Below, in pieces: positions 24,655 to 30,388 of a DNA stretch of 31,662 nucleotides. Below the pieces are notes generated by a model. It was not told where the DNA came from and made no database searches. It saw only the letters and a program-made list of their open reading frames with translations. This DNA comes from an uncultured Eubacteriales bacterium (GTDB taxonomy: Bacteria > Bacillota_A > Clostridia > Oscillospirales > Oscillospiraceae). Both the position numbers and the translations under genes were made by a program. The stretch spans positions 1 through 31,662 of the forward strand of contig ONPY01000015.1 of assembly GCA_900319835.1 (NCBI GenBank). Reading direction: 5' to 3'. Each line of letters begins with the position of its first letter. Within the stretch, counting starts at the first letter, position 1.

Positions 24655-25902
24655 ATGAGAAAGCTTGTTTTGATCCTGCTGATCGCCTGCCTGGTTTTCG
24701 GCGGCGTGATGGGATATCTGAGAGCGCAGAGCGGCCAGCCGGCCGCCCCCGCGGAGACGCCTGTACCGGAGACCGCGGAGCCCGCCGCGGCGGAGACGCC
24801 GAAGCCGGAAGCGAGCGTTGCTCCGTCCGGGGAGCTGCAGATGGAGGATCTGGAATATGACACGGTGGACCTCAATCGGCTCTACTCCCTGTACAGCCCG
24901 GAGAAGACGGTCCTGACCGCGAACGACAGGGCGGAAAACTGGGGCGACTATTTCTATTTCCTCAGCTCCCAGGTGGATTCCGTGGAGAAGCTCCTTGTCA
25001 GCCTGTATGCCAATTACGGAGCGGAACTGCTCTGGTCGGATGTGGCGGAGGGAGAAGACACCTACGCGGATCTGGCGGTGAAGGGCGCGGAGAAGTCCCT
25101 GCTGCAGCTGGCCGCCATAGAGGGCTTTGCCCGGGAAAACGGCGTGGAGCTCACGGAGGAGGACAGACAGGCCCTGGCGCAGCAGCAGGCGGAGGATATG
25201 GCGGCAGCCTGCGGCGCGGATGCCACCGACGCGGATTTTGCGGCGTTCCTGGCGCAGCGGCACATGAGCCGGGAGCTGTATGACCGGCTCCAGACGGCCG
25301 ACGCCCTGTATGACGCGGGCTTCCGGAAGCTCTACGGCGAACACGGCGAGGCTTTGGAGGACGCGGCCGCCCTGCAGTATCTGGAGGACAACAGCTATCT
25401 CTCCGCAAGCCACATCCTGCTGCTGACCATGGACCCGAAGACCGGCGAAAAGCTGGACGAGGCTCAGACCGCGGAAAAGGCCGAAACGGCCAGACGCCTG
25501 GCGGAGGAGCTCCAGGCCATCGAGGACCCGGAGGAACTGCTGAGACGCTTCGGCCAGCTCAAGGGGGAGTACTGTGAGGACACCGGCAAGGCCCTGTACC
25601 CCGCGGGCTACACCTTCACCCCCCGCACCATGGCGGCGGAGTTTGAGGCCGCCTGCAAAGCCATGGCGCCCTATGAGGTGTCCGACCCGGTGGAGTCGCG
25701 GTACGGCTATCACATCATCATGCGCCTGCCCCCGGACGCCGACGCGCTGCTCTTCAGCAGCAAGAGCGCCCCAATCACGGCGCGGGAAGCCGCCGCCTCC
25801 GCAGCATACGGCGAGCGGCTGCAGGCCTATCTGGACGGCATGGACGTGGAAGCGGCCGAGGGCTTTGAGAAGCCGGATCTGCTGGCATATATCAACGGAT
25901 AA
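24655..25902 (+). CDS. Membrane-anchored parvulin-type foldase (peptidyl-prolyl isomerase)
   Basis: A 415-residue protein with an N-terminal signal or membrane anchor (KLVLILLIACLVFGGVMGYL), then a proline- and alanine-rich linker (residues about 25-60). A helical SurA/PrsA-like chaperone region follows. Around residues 250-360 is a parvulin (PPIC) domain: SASHILLLTM, AEELQAIEDPEELLRRFGQL and SDPVESRYGYHIIMRL match the conserved core. It would fold secreted proteins outside the membrane. The ATG at 24655 has AAGGAAC 7 bases upstream; an upstream in-frame stretch covers the preceding hairpin and is not coding. The position of C12 does not make a clear lipobox, so anchoring by a transmembrane helix is more likely. 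Strong terminators follow. Confidence 0.82.
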   Translation: MRKLVLILLIACLVFGGVMGYLRAQSGQPAAPAETPVPETAEPAAAETPKPEASVAPSGELQMEDLEYDTVDLNRLYSLYSPEKTVLTANDRAENWGDYFYFLSSQVDSVEKLLVSLYANYGAELLWSDVAEGEDTYADLAVKGAEKSLLQLAAIEGFARENGVELTEEDRQALAQQQAEDMAAACGADATDADFAAFLAQRHMSRELYDRLQTADALYDAGFRKLYGEHGEALEDAAALQYLEDNSYLSASHILLLTMDPKTGEKLDEAQTAEKAETARRLAEELQAIEDPEELLRRFGQLKGEYCEDTGKALYPAGYTFTPRTMAAEFEAACKAMAPYEVSDPVESRYGYHIIMRLPPDADALLFSSKSAPITAREAAASAAYGERLQAYLDGMDVEAAEGFEKPDLLAYING

Positions 25903-25906
25903 GAGA

Positions 25907-25939
25907 AAAGACGGGAGGCGACAGGCCTCCCGTCTTTTT
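25907..25939 (+). terminator. Terminator of the foldase gene
   Basis: Arms AAAGACGGGAGGC and GCCTCCCGTCTTT around GACAG, running into a U stretch, directly after the stop codon. Confidence 0.85.
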
Positions 25940-25992
25940 GTAACCCGAAAACCACAGGCTAGGCCTGTGGTTTTCGGGTTACAAAAAGACGG
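25930..25992. repeat. 63-bp near-perfect palindrome between convergent genes
   Basis: Thirty-base arms (25930-25959 and 25963-25992) are fully complementary around a 3-base TAG loop. Each arm includes the U-tract of one of the two flanking terminators, so the three hairpins are mutually exclusive structures. Confidence 0.85.
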
Positions 25993-26012
25993 AGCAGGCA
26001 AAACCTGCTCCG
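25983..26012 (-). terminator. Terminator of the DUF697 GTPase gene
   Basis: On the minus strand, nine-base arms CGGAGCAGG and CCTGCTCCG around TTTTG run into GTCTTTTTG, 40 bp after the GTPase stop codon at 26053. Confidence 0.8.
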
Positions 26013-26052
26013 GGTACATCAATTTGTGGTGGCCTCTAAAACCCAACTCGCG

Positions 26053-27231
26053 TTATTGCTTGTCCGTTTTCCCAACTACCGTCGCTATTAATTCCAGGAC
26101 TGCTTTGAGAATGGCTTTGCTATCTGAGGCATCCTTGAGCTTTTCAAGAATCGGTTTTGCTTTTTCCACAACCGCAATGGACAGTTTCGATTCTATCAGC
26201 TTTTTCACCCAGTCAATATCGTTGATAGACTTATTCCCAAGGTAAACCTGTTCAAAAGCGTAGACCGATCCTTCTCCCAAGCCAGCTACAATTACACCGG
26301 CGATGACAGCATTAATAACGCTGGCACCAAGGTTTATTCCTGGAATAGCCTTCAAGGCACTTATTAGCGCTTTAGCAGCTGTCCCAACTGTACCGACTTC
26401 AATAATCGAGTTGAGGAATTGCTTGCTTTTCTCGTCCTTGCCAATGCCGTATATCTTGGCAATGGCATTTACTTCAGCAATTTCTGTCGGTGTTAAAAGA
26501 ACAGCATCTGAAAAGGGAATCGGAACCGCACCAACAACAACAGCTGCAGCAGTAGCGGTTGTAACAACGCTTTGTGCGAGGATGCGTTTTCTGTTAAGGA
26601 TGAATTTCGATAAATCTTTCTCTGCTGCCTTGAATCCTTCAGGCATCAGCGAATTGGTTGTCTCTATCAATTCAGAGATACCGTCCGGTGCGGCAAATGC
26701 AGTTTCATTGAGAACATAAGGGGCCGCCACGACAGGAATAACCTTGCGAAGGTTGCTCCCATGCCGTTTTTGTGCAGCAAACGCGTTGTGAACAAGTTCT
26801 ATGTTTTGCTCCCGTTCGGGGACAGAGTACGACTTTGTAATGACCACAACAACAGGAACCGACTCCCACAAGGAGGCAGCCCTAGTCATGTTTTTAATTG
26901 TTTCAGGGAAAAGTTTCCTTGACGTGCCCTCCACACAAAACCAGATGACATTGATCTGATTGTCTTCATGGCCCTTTTTAGCGCATTCCTTAGACCACTT
27001 TTTTACCGCTTGAATCGCACGCTGTTGCTGGAGAATACCAGGTTGAAAACCGATAGTATCAATAATACGAAATGGGATTTCGTCGTTTTCCGGTTCGTAT
27101 AATTCAAGCCTATTTGTCGTTCCGGTCGTTCCCCACCCGGTTTTAGCCTTCTCATCCCCCAGCACAGCATTAATAAGGGTAGATTTACCGACGCCCGAAT
27201 TGCCAATGACAAGTACATTGCCTCGTTTCAT
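26053..27231 (-). CDS. DUF697 domain-containing GTPase (Era/dynamin-like)
   Basis: A 392-residue protein. The N-terminal P-loop GTPase has Walker A GNSGVGKST (10-18), a Thr-rich switch I (GTTGTTNR), the G3 box DTIGF and a G4-like VITKSYS where NKxD is normal. The C-terminal half has two Ala/Val-rich hydrophobic helices around VGAVPIPFSDAVLLTPTEIA, the DUF697 signature, suggesting membrane association; a helical tail follows. The ATG at 27231 has AGGAGG 7 bases upstream, while the longer frame lacks a good site. Base composition is more AT-rich than the genes to the left, a sign of transfer. Related GTPases occur in stress and defence islands, but no partner gene is next to it and I do not assign a role. 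Confidence 0.8.
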   Translation of the reverse strand: MKRGNVLVIGNSGVGKSTLINAVLGDEKAKTGWGTTGTTNRLELYEPENDEIPFRIIDTIGFQPGILQQQRAIQAVKKWSKECAKKGHEDNQINVIWFCVEGTSRKLFPETIKNMTRAASLWESVPVVVVITKSYSVPEREQNIELVHNAFAAQKRHGSNLRKVIPVVAAPYVLNETAFAAPDGISELIETTNSLMPEGFKAAEKDLSKFILNRKRILAQSVVTTATAAAVVVGAVPIPFSDAVLLTPTEIAEVNAIAKIYGIGKDEKSKQFLNSIIEVGTVGTAAKALISALKAIPGINLGASVINAVIAGVIVAGLGEGSVYAFEQVYLGNKSINDIDWVKKLIESKLSIAVVEKAKPILEKLKDASDSKAILKAVLELIATVVGKTDKQ

Positions 27232-27370
27232 ATTGCAGCCTCCTATTTCTTTTTTGAGGCGTGAATCACGCTTCATTTATAGGGCATGTAATTCTTGCGA
27301 GAAAAACATTGCGCTTGGCCTTTGTTGAATAATACCACAAATAACTCCTTATCTCAACAAAGACAGGCAT

Positions 27371-27410
27371 AAAAAACAGGTGGATGTAACTGAAATCCGT
27401 TACATCCACC
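27371..27410 (-). terminator. Terminator after a tRNA-like fragment
   Basis: Perfect 12-base arms GGTGGATGTAAC and GTTACATCCACC around 8 bases; on the minus strand a T-run (A6 at 27371-27376) follows. It stands just downstream of the minus-strand tRNA-like end at 27417. Confidence 0.75.
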
Positions 27411-27416
27411 CGATAT

Positions 27417-27570
27417 GGTTGCGGGGGAAGGATTCGATCCGCCTTGCGGTGCCCGAAAAACCGTTCGGGCTTACGCTGATCCTCCGGTTTTTCGACCGCT
27501 GCGGATCGGACAGGGCTGCTGCATCCGCCACCGGCGGCGCAGCCCTGTTCGATCCAACGACCTCCTCCGA
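27417..27570 (-). pseudogene. Initiator-tRNA-like 3' remnant split by structured element B
   Basis: Reading minus, TCCTTCCCCCGCAACCA (27417-27433) is the same 3' end as at 28330, and CGTTGGATCGAA with GGAGGTCG lies beyond the insertion. The tRNA-like sequence is interrupted by element B, with TTCGATCC present on both sides (27433-27440 and 27548-27555). The 5' half of a tRNA is absent, so no functional tRNA is made. Confidence 0.55.
27441..27555. repeat. Covarying structured element, copy B
   Basis: A 115-bp unit matching copy A (12508-12623). Stem 1 is CGAAAAACCG (27454-27463) with CGGTTTTTCG (27485-27494). Stem 2 has 17-base arms (27503-27519 and 27539-27555, one G-U pair), and the inner mini-hairpin is CCGCCACCGGCGG. 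GCCTTGCGGT, CGGGCTTACGCTGATCCTC, GCTGCGGAT and GCCACCGGC are shared with copy A, while paired bases differ in compensating ways. Confidence 0.75.
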
Positions 27571-27597
27571 AGGCCGCTGTTTCAAACTCTCCATAAC

Positions 27598-27641
27598 CAA
27601 AAAAAGAAACAGCCCACCGATGGTGGACTGTTCTTTTTTTG
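27598..27641. terminator. Bidirectional terminator downstream of the Imm42-like gene
   Basis: An A-rich arm (27598-27618) pairs with a T-rich arm (27622-27641) through CAAAAAAAGAA/TTCTTTTTTTG and a GC-rich middle with one mismatch. It lies 40 bp past the stop codon of the minus-strand gene at 27681. Confidence 0.7.
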
Positions 27642-27680
27642 TCTTGTGCGACCGAAAAAGATATCGGGTTCACATACAAG

Positions 27681-28175
27681 CTAAACGAGCTCGTTGTTGT
27701 AGTACTTCTTCAAGTCAAGAATCATTTGTTTATGCTCAACAGCTGGTATTTCTACTGTGTCAATAAGTTGATAAGATTCTTCCGTACACTGGCCTATAAG
27801 ATATTTTACACTCTTTTCATTAGAGAGAACGAAAACTGCGAATCCCGCATCATTGATCTCGTGCAGTTCTAGCAAAAAAGAATAATCATTATCAGTATTG
27901 ACATCTGACGGATAGGTACGTTGAGCGATCTGCCGGAACAACAGTTCATCTGCCAGTGTGTACAGCTCTAAATCAACAATCGGGTGGAGCAGTGGTGAAC
28001 GCTCTTCGTCAAGAAAAGCCGGGAATTCGCAGTTAAGTGTTGTCGTTCGGACTTCCTTTGGAAACAGTTGTCCTTTTATCAGGAAGAATAATAGGCCATT
28101 TTTCCAATTGCTCTCTTCCCACTCGGGAATCCGCTCTATCAGGAATGCAACTCGATCTGGGTTTCCAATCAGCAT
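27681..28175 (-). CDS. Imm42-like immunity protein candidate (orphan)
   Basis: A 164-residue acidic soluble protein. The opening MLIGNPDRVAFLIERIPEW followed by a hydrophobic LLFFLIKGQLFP segment resembles Imm42-family immunity proteins of polymorphic toxin systems (pattern IGNPxxFAIxxE ... W ... G.F.F.I.G). The rest is not recognisable to me. The ATG at 28175 has AAGGAGA 8 bases upstream. No toxin gene is adjacent, so it may be an orphan immunity gene of the kind carried in toxin-immunity islands. It is AT-rich compared with the core genes. Terminator hairpin 27598-27641 follows. Confidence 0.5.
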   Translation of the reverse strand: MLIGNPDRVAFLIERIPEWEESNWKNGLLFFLIKGQLFPKEVRTTTLNCEFPAFLDEERSPLLHPIVDLELYTLADELLFRQIAQRTYPSDVNTDNDYSFLLELHEINDAGFAVFVLSNEKSVKYLIGQCTEESYQLIDTVEIPAVEHKQMILDLKKYYNNELV

Positions 28176-28202
28176 GTCTCATTCTCCTTGAAAAGGCGTT
28201 GT

Positions 28203-28258
28203 AGTTCAGATCCCTCCCACCAAGGGAGGATATCTTTTTATTTCCAAGCAAAATCAGC
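28203..28258. repeat. 56-bp dispersed repeat, copy R2
   Basis: Matches R1 (12367-12422) at 46 of 56 positions, ungapped and in the same orientation, 15.8 kb away. It lies just upstream of the Imm42-like gene and, on the minus strand, downstream of an initiator-tRNA-like end and its terminator. Confidence 0.75.
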
Positions 28259-28297
28259 CTGCGGAAAAGCCCGCGAAGCCTTGATAAATCTAATAAA

Positions 28298-28324
28298 TCC
28301 GCCCGGATATCTTTTCCGGGCGGA
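28298..28324 (-). terminator. Hairpin after the initiator-tRNA remnant
   Basis: Perfect ten-base arms TCCGCCCGGA and TCCGGGCGGA, followed on the minus strand by TTTATT. It sits 5 bp beyond the CCA end of the remnant at 28330-28374, where a tRNA terminator would be. Confidence 0.65.
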
Positions 28325-28329
28325 CAATG

Positions 28330-28374
28330 TGGTTGCGGGGGAAGGATTTGAACCAACGACCTCCGGGTTATGAG
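28330..28374 (-). pseudogene. 3' half of an initiator (fMet) tRNA
   Basis: The reverse complement reads CTCATAACCCGGAGGTCG, then TTGGTTCAAATCC, then TTCCCCCGCAACCA. This has the CAU anticodon loop, T-loop TTCAAAT and encoded CCA of initiator tRNA, as in E. coli tRNA-fMet. The T-stem pairs poorly, and the sequence 5' of the anticodon loop does not continue as a tRNA, so this is a truncated copy. It resembles an attachment-site fragment left by an integrating element. Confidence 0.65.
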
Positions 28375-28479
28375 TTGCAGCTGATCCTTTTCACGTCTTT
28401 TTATGGCCTCCGAAAACTCCTGATTTTATGCGGATTTTCGGCGCTGCCCCTCTCATCGCTTCTGATGGCCTCTGACGAT

Positions 28480-28512
28480 TTGGCGCACGCTTGTGCGCTA
28501 AATGTGCGCCAA
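28480..28512 (-). terminator. Hairpin overlapping the end of the zeta-toxin gene
   Basis: Nine-base arms TTGGCGCAC and GTGCGCCAA span the stop codon at 28498. No U-run follows, so its role (stability, weak termination or recombination site) is open. Confidence 0.4.
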
Positions 28513-29061
28513 GAAATCCCTCAATTCCTCCACCCAGAGCGGGAGTCTGTTGCCCTTGACGATCAGCTCACCGTTGACATACTCGGCCACCTCGATAAAG
28601 CCGTTGTAGTTGTCGAAGAAATGGGCCTCATCGCAATAGGGCAGCACTTTCGCCACGGCTTCCCAGCGACCGGCAAAGCGGCGCAACACGTCCACCTCCC
28701 GGATATTGTGGCCACCGTGGGCCACCCGGTTTTCGATTCGCTGCAGGCACTCCTCAGCGCTGTCAAGGCCGACATAGTAGAGCCGGACCGTGTATCCCCG
28801 CTCTCTGGCCTCTTGCGCTGTAAGCTCTGTCTTGCGCCCGGAGAGCGTTGTTTCCTGTGTGAAGCTCAAACCCTTATCCAGACATTCCCTGATCCGCTCC
28901 AGCGCGATCTTGCCGCCCTGAATGGCACTCCCGCCGTTCTGGGCGGTTATTTTGTCCACGTCGATGATACGACCCAGGTCTGTCTTTTGCGTTTTGAGCA
29001 CGCCGGTCAAGCTGCTTTTGCCTGTACCGTTGACGCCGCCGATGATGGTATAGGTTTTCAT
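28498..29061 (-). CDS. Zeta-toxin-family P-loop kinase
   Basis: A 187-residue protein. Walker A is GVNGTGKSS (9-17), an Asp-rich IDVDKIT follows at about 33-39, and the substrate segment SFTQETTLSGRKT lies near 66-78, all typical of the small zeta-toxin/COG4185 family. RRFAGRWEAVAKVLPYCDEA and FFDNYNGFIEVAEYVNGEL complete the family core. Zeta toxins phosphorylate UDP-N-acetylglucosamine and stop cell-wall synthesis; whether this small version does so is not known. Its start overlaps the preceding HTH gene by 4 bp (ATGA), so the two form a toxin-antitoxin-like pair. The operator array upstream supports tight autoregulation. Confidence 0.82.
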   Translation of the reverse strand: MKTYTIIGGVNGTGKSSLTGVLKTQKTDLGRIIDVDKITAQNGGSAIQGGKIALERIRECLDKGLSFTQETTLSGRKTELTAQEARERGYTVRLYYVGLDSAEECLQRIENRVAHGGHNIREVDVLRRFAGRWEAVAKVLPYCDEAHFFDNYNGFIEVAEYVNGELIVKGNRLPLWVEELRDFLAHI

Positions 29062-29282
29062 TCAATGCCCTCCGTTTCCTCCGGCACATACTCCAGAATA
29101 TCCCCCGGTTGGCATTTCAGGAGTCTACATATAGTCTCCATGTTCTTCCATGACACAAGCTCTCCTCGCCGTAGCTGAGTTAATGTTGCCTGTCCCATGA
29201 GTTTCTGCACCCGAATCTGATTCTGACTATATCCAGCATCTCGAAGCACAGCAAGAATATCATTCTTGTATCTGATCGGCAC
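29058..29282 (-). CDS. XRE-family HTH regulator, probable antitoxin or repressor of the zeta gene
   Basis: A 74-residue Cro/C1-type helix-turn-helix protein (VPIRYKNDILAVLRDAGYSQ, then QKLMGQATLTQLRRGELVSW and ICRLLKCQPGDILEYV), close to the YozG-like HTH_26 group. I place the start at the GTG at 29282: related proteins begin MPIRYK, GAGGGTG lies 5-6 bases upstream, and the longer ATG-initiated frame would begin upstream of its own promoter. It likely binds the three TATCAC-N9-GTGATA operators between 29355 and 29441. Translational coupling to the zeta gene suggests it is the antitoxin or at least the module's repressor. HTH-zeta pairs differ from the classical epsilon-zeta system. Confidence 0.8.
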   Translation of the reverse strand: MPIRYKNDILAVLRDAGYSQNQIRVQKLMGQATLTQLRRGELVSWKNMETICRLLKCQPGDILEYVPEETEGIE

Positions 29283-29340
29283 TCTTTCACCCTCTTTACT
29301 CAGATTATATGCCCACATGAGGCACTTTTCCACGCTCCAG

Positions 29341-29369
29341 ATTATAACATCAAATATCACCAAAAACAA
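29341..29369 (-). promoter_or_regulatory. Promoter of the HTH-zeta operon
   Basis: On the minus strand: TTGTTT (29364-29369), 17 bases, TATAAT (29341-29346). Operator O1 overlaps the -35 and spacer. Confidence 0.6.
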
Positions 29370-29375
29370 GTGATA
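29355..29375. promoter_or_regulatory. Operator O1
   Basis: TATCAC, nine bases, GTGATA. It overlaps the -35 region of the HTH-zeta promoter. Confidence 0.65.
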
Positions 29376-29388
29376 AATCTGCACAATT

Positions 29389-29411
29389 ATATCACTCATA
29401 TTTGGTGATAT
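29389..29411. promoter_or_regulatory. Operator O2
   Basis: ATATCAC, nine bases, GTGATAT, with the same geometry as O1. It lies midway between the two divergent promoters, its centre 35 bp from that of O1. Confidence 0.65.
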
Positions 29412-29417
29412 TGTCAA

Positions 29418-29446
29418 TAGACATCACTTAATATAAGTGATATAAT
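29418..29446 (+). promoter_or_regulatory. Divergent promoter for the right-hand transcript
   Basis: TAGACA (29418-29423), 17 bases, TATAAT (29441-29446), nearly ideal. Operator O3 fills the spacer. Confidence 0.75.
29423..29441. promoter_or_regulatory. Operator O3
   Basis: ATCAC, nine bases, GTGAT, lying within the spacer of the rightward promoter, so binding would exclude RNA polymerase. Its centre is 32 bp from that of O2. Confidence 0.65.
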
Positions 29447-29460
29447 ACAACCAGAGTCAA

Positions 29461-29635
29461 GGGAGAGCCAAGGCAGACGAAAGTAGGTTCCGATCCCAAC
29501 GGCGCAGCGGCCCAGGCTGGAGCGTGCGAGGAGAGGATACGGTGAGAAGCCAGCTGAAACCAAGAAGGTCAGAGAAGAGCGGGAACGGATGCAGTAAGAC
29601 GCGAGACGCATAGCAAAGCCACCCGCCGCTCTCCC
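29461..29635 (+). ncRNA. Candidate structured leader RNA
   Basis: Between the promoter at 29418-29446 and the start codon at 29663 lies about 200 nt without a convincing reading frame. It is purine-rich and closed by an eight-base helix, GGGAGAGC (29461-29468) with GCTCTCCC (29628-29635). GNRA-like and short hairpins such as GACGCGAGACGC occur inside. I do not recognise it as a named RNA family. It could be a regulatory leader, a stable small RNA or a plasmid/ICE copy-control-type RNA; the sequence alone cannot decide. Confidence 0.4.
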
Positions 29636-29662
29636 AAATAAAAAACAAGGAGGCACAGCACA

Positions 29663-29989
29663 ATGAAATGGAATCTCTCAGAGATCATGTCCCATGCGTG
29701 GAGGATCTTCCGCAAGCTGGAGATCAGCTTTGCCGAGGCGCTGCACAGGGCATGGATCAGCGCCAAGGCCCAGCCGGTCAACGCCGAGCGGATCGAGGCC
29801 GCGAAACAGGCGGCGGGGATCGTCGAGGAGGTCAAGACCTGGAGCGGATGGCGGGAGGCTGGCTTTGAAGTCCAGCACGGCAGCAAAGCGCTCTTCGGCG
29901 TCGATCTGATTTACGGCAGCAAGGGTGACGGCGTAATCTACAAGGCCCGCTTCTTTGGGGCCTCGCAAGTCCAGCCCATCGCTGCATAA
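29663..29989 (+). CDS. Conserved small mobile-element protein, function unknown
   Basis: A 108-residue protein: helical N-terminal half (IMSHAWRIFRKLEISFAEAL then HRAWISAKAQPVNAERIEAA) and a beta-rich C-terminal half (WSGWREAGFEVQHGSKALFG then VDLIYGSKGDGVIYKARFFG). Proteins of this pattern are, to my recollection, common in accessory regions of conjugative and mobilisable elements of gut Firmicutes, but I know no function. AAGGAGG lies 10 bases upstream. It is the first gene after the candidate leader RNA. Confidence 0.7.
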   Translation: MKWNLSEIMSHAWRIFRKLEISFAEALHRAWISAKAQPVNAERIEAAKQAAGIVEEVKTWSGWREAGFEVQHGSKALFGVDLIYGSKGDGVIYKARFFGASQVQPIAA

Positions 29990-30053
29990 GAAAAGGCCGC
30001 ATATCCGAAACGCCGACCAAAGCAACCGGATATACAGCCCGTGACCACCACAA

Positions 30054-30085
30054 GGGAGGTCGAGCAGATTATAGCACGGCCTCCC
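30054..30085 (+). other. Hairpin in the intergenic leader
   Basis: GGGAGGTCG pairs with CGGCCTCCC (one G-U) across 14 bases, 24 bp before the next gene. ATATCCG/CGGATAT (30001-30033) forms another small stem just before it. There is no U-run. Confidence 0.4.
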
Positions 30086-30109
30086 ACTCAAAATCAAGGA
30101 GGAAACAAC

Positions 30110-30388
30110 ATGAATCTGAAGCTCTGGAGTACCTGCAACGATCTGGACACCGTTGCAATGAATCAGAAAGCCACACAGGACGCTTTCGCATACATCCTTG
30201 ACGGATTAGACCGTGCGGCTTGTGAGGCCGACAGAAACGGCCAGGAGGCGTCTACCGCGTTCCTGAGCCAATACAAGAATTTTTCCCGGATGCTGTTCAT
30301 GCTCCTGGACGTGATGCAGGATCAGGGCAAAGAGGCCCAGGGCCTTATTGATCGCGCCTTTGAGATTGTAAAGGAGGGACAAGCATGA
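30110..30388 (+). CDS. Small acidic helical protein, function unknown
   Basis: A 92-residue, mostly helical protein (NLKLWSTCNDLDTVAMNQKA ... FLSQYKNFSRMLFMLLDVMQ) that I do not recognise. The ATG at 30110 has AAGGAGG 7 bases upstream, which decides the start over the upstream in-frame ATG at 30041. Its stop overlaps the start of the next gene (ATGA), so both are made together. It has no signal peptide or membrane segment. Confidence 0.65.
   Translation: MNLKLWSTCNDLDTVAMNQKATQDAFAYILDGLDRAACEADRNGQEASTAFLSQYKNFSRMLFMLLDVMQDQGKEAQGLIDRAFEIVKEGQA

Noticed and set aside
28188..28373. Short plus-strand frame ending in VVAGEGFEPTTSGL (and a similar one at 27415)
   Set aside because: This peptide is a familiar artefact of reading the complement of a tRNA 3' end; it has no ribosome binding site and marks the tRNA remnant instead.
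29461..29635. Group II intron or IscB-type guide RNA
   Set aside because: There is no intron domain V or reverse transcriptase, and no IscB/TnpB gene nearby; the next gene encodes a 108-residue protein.
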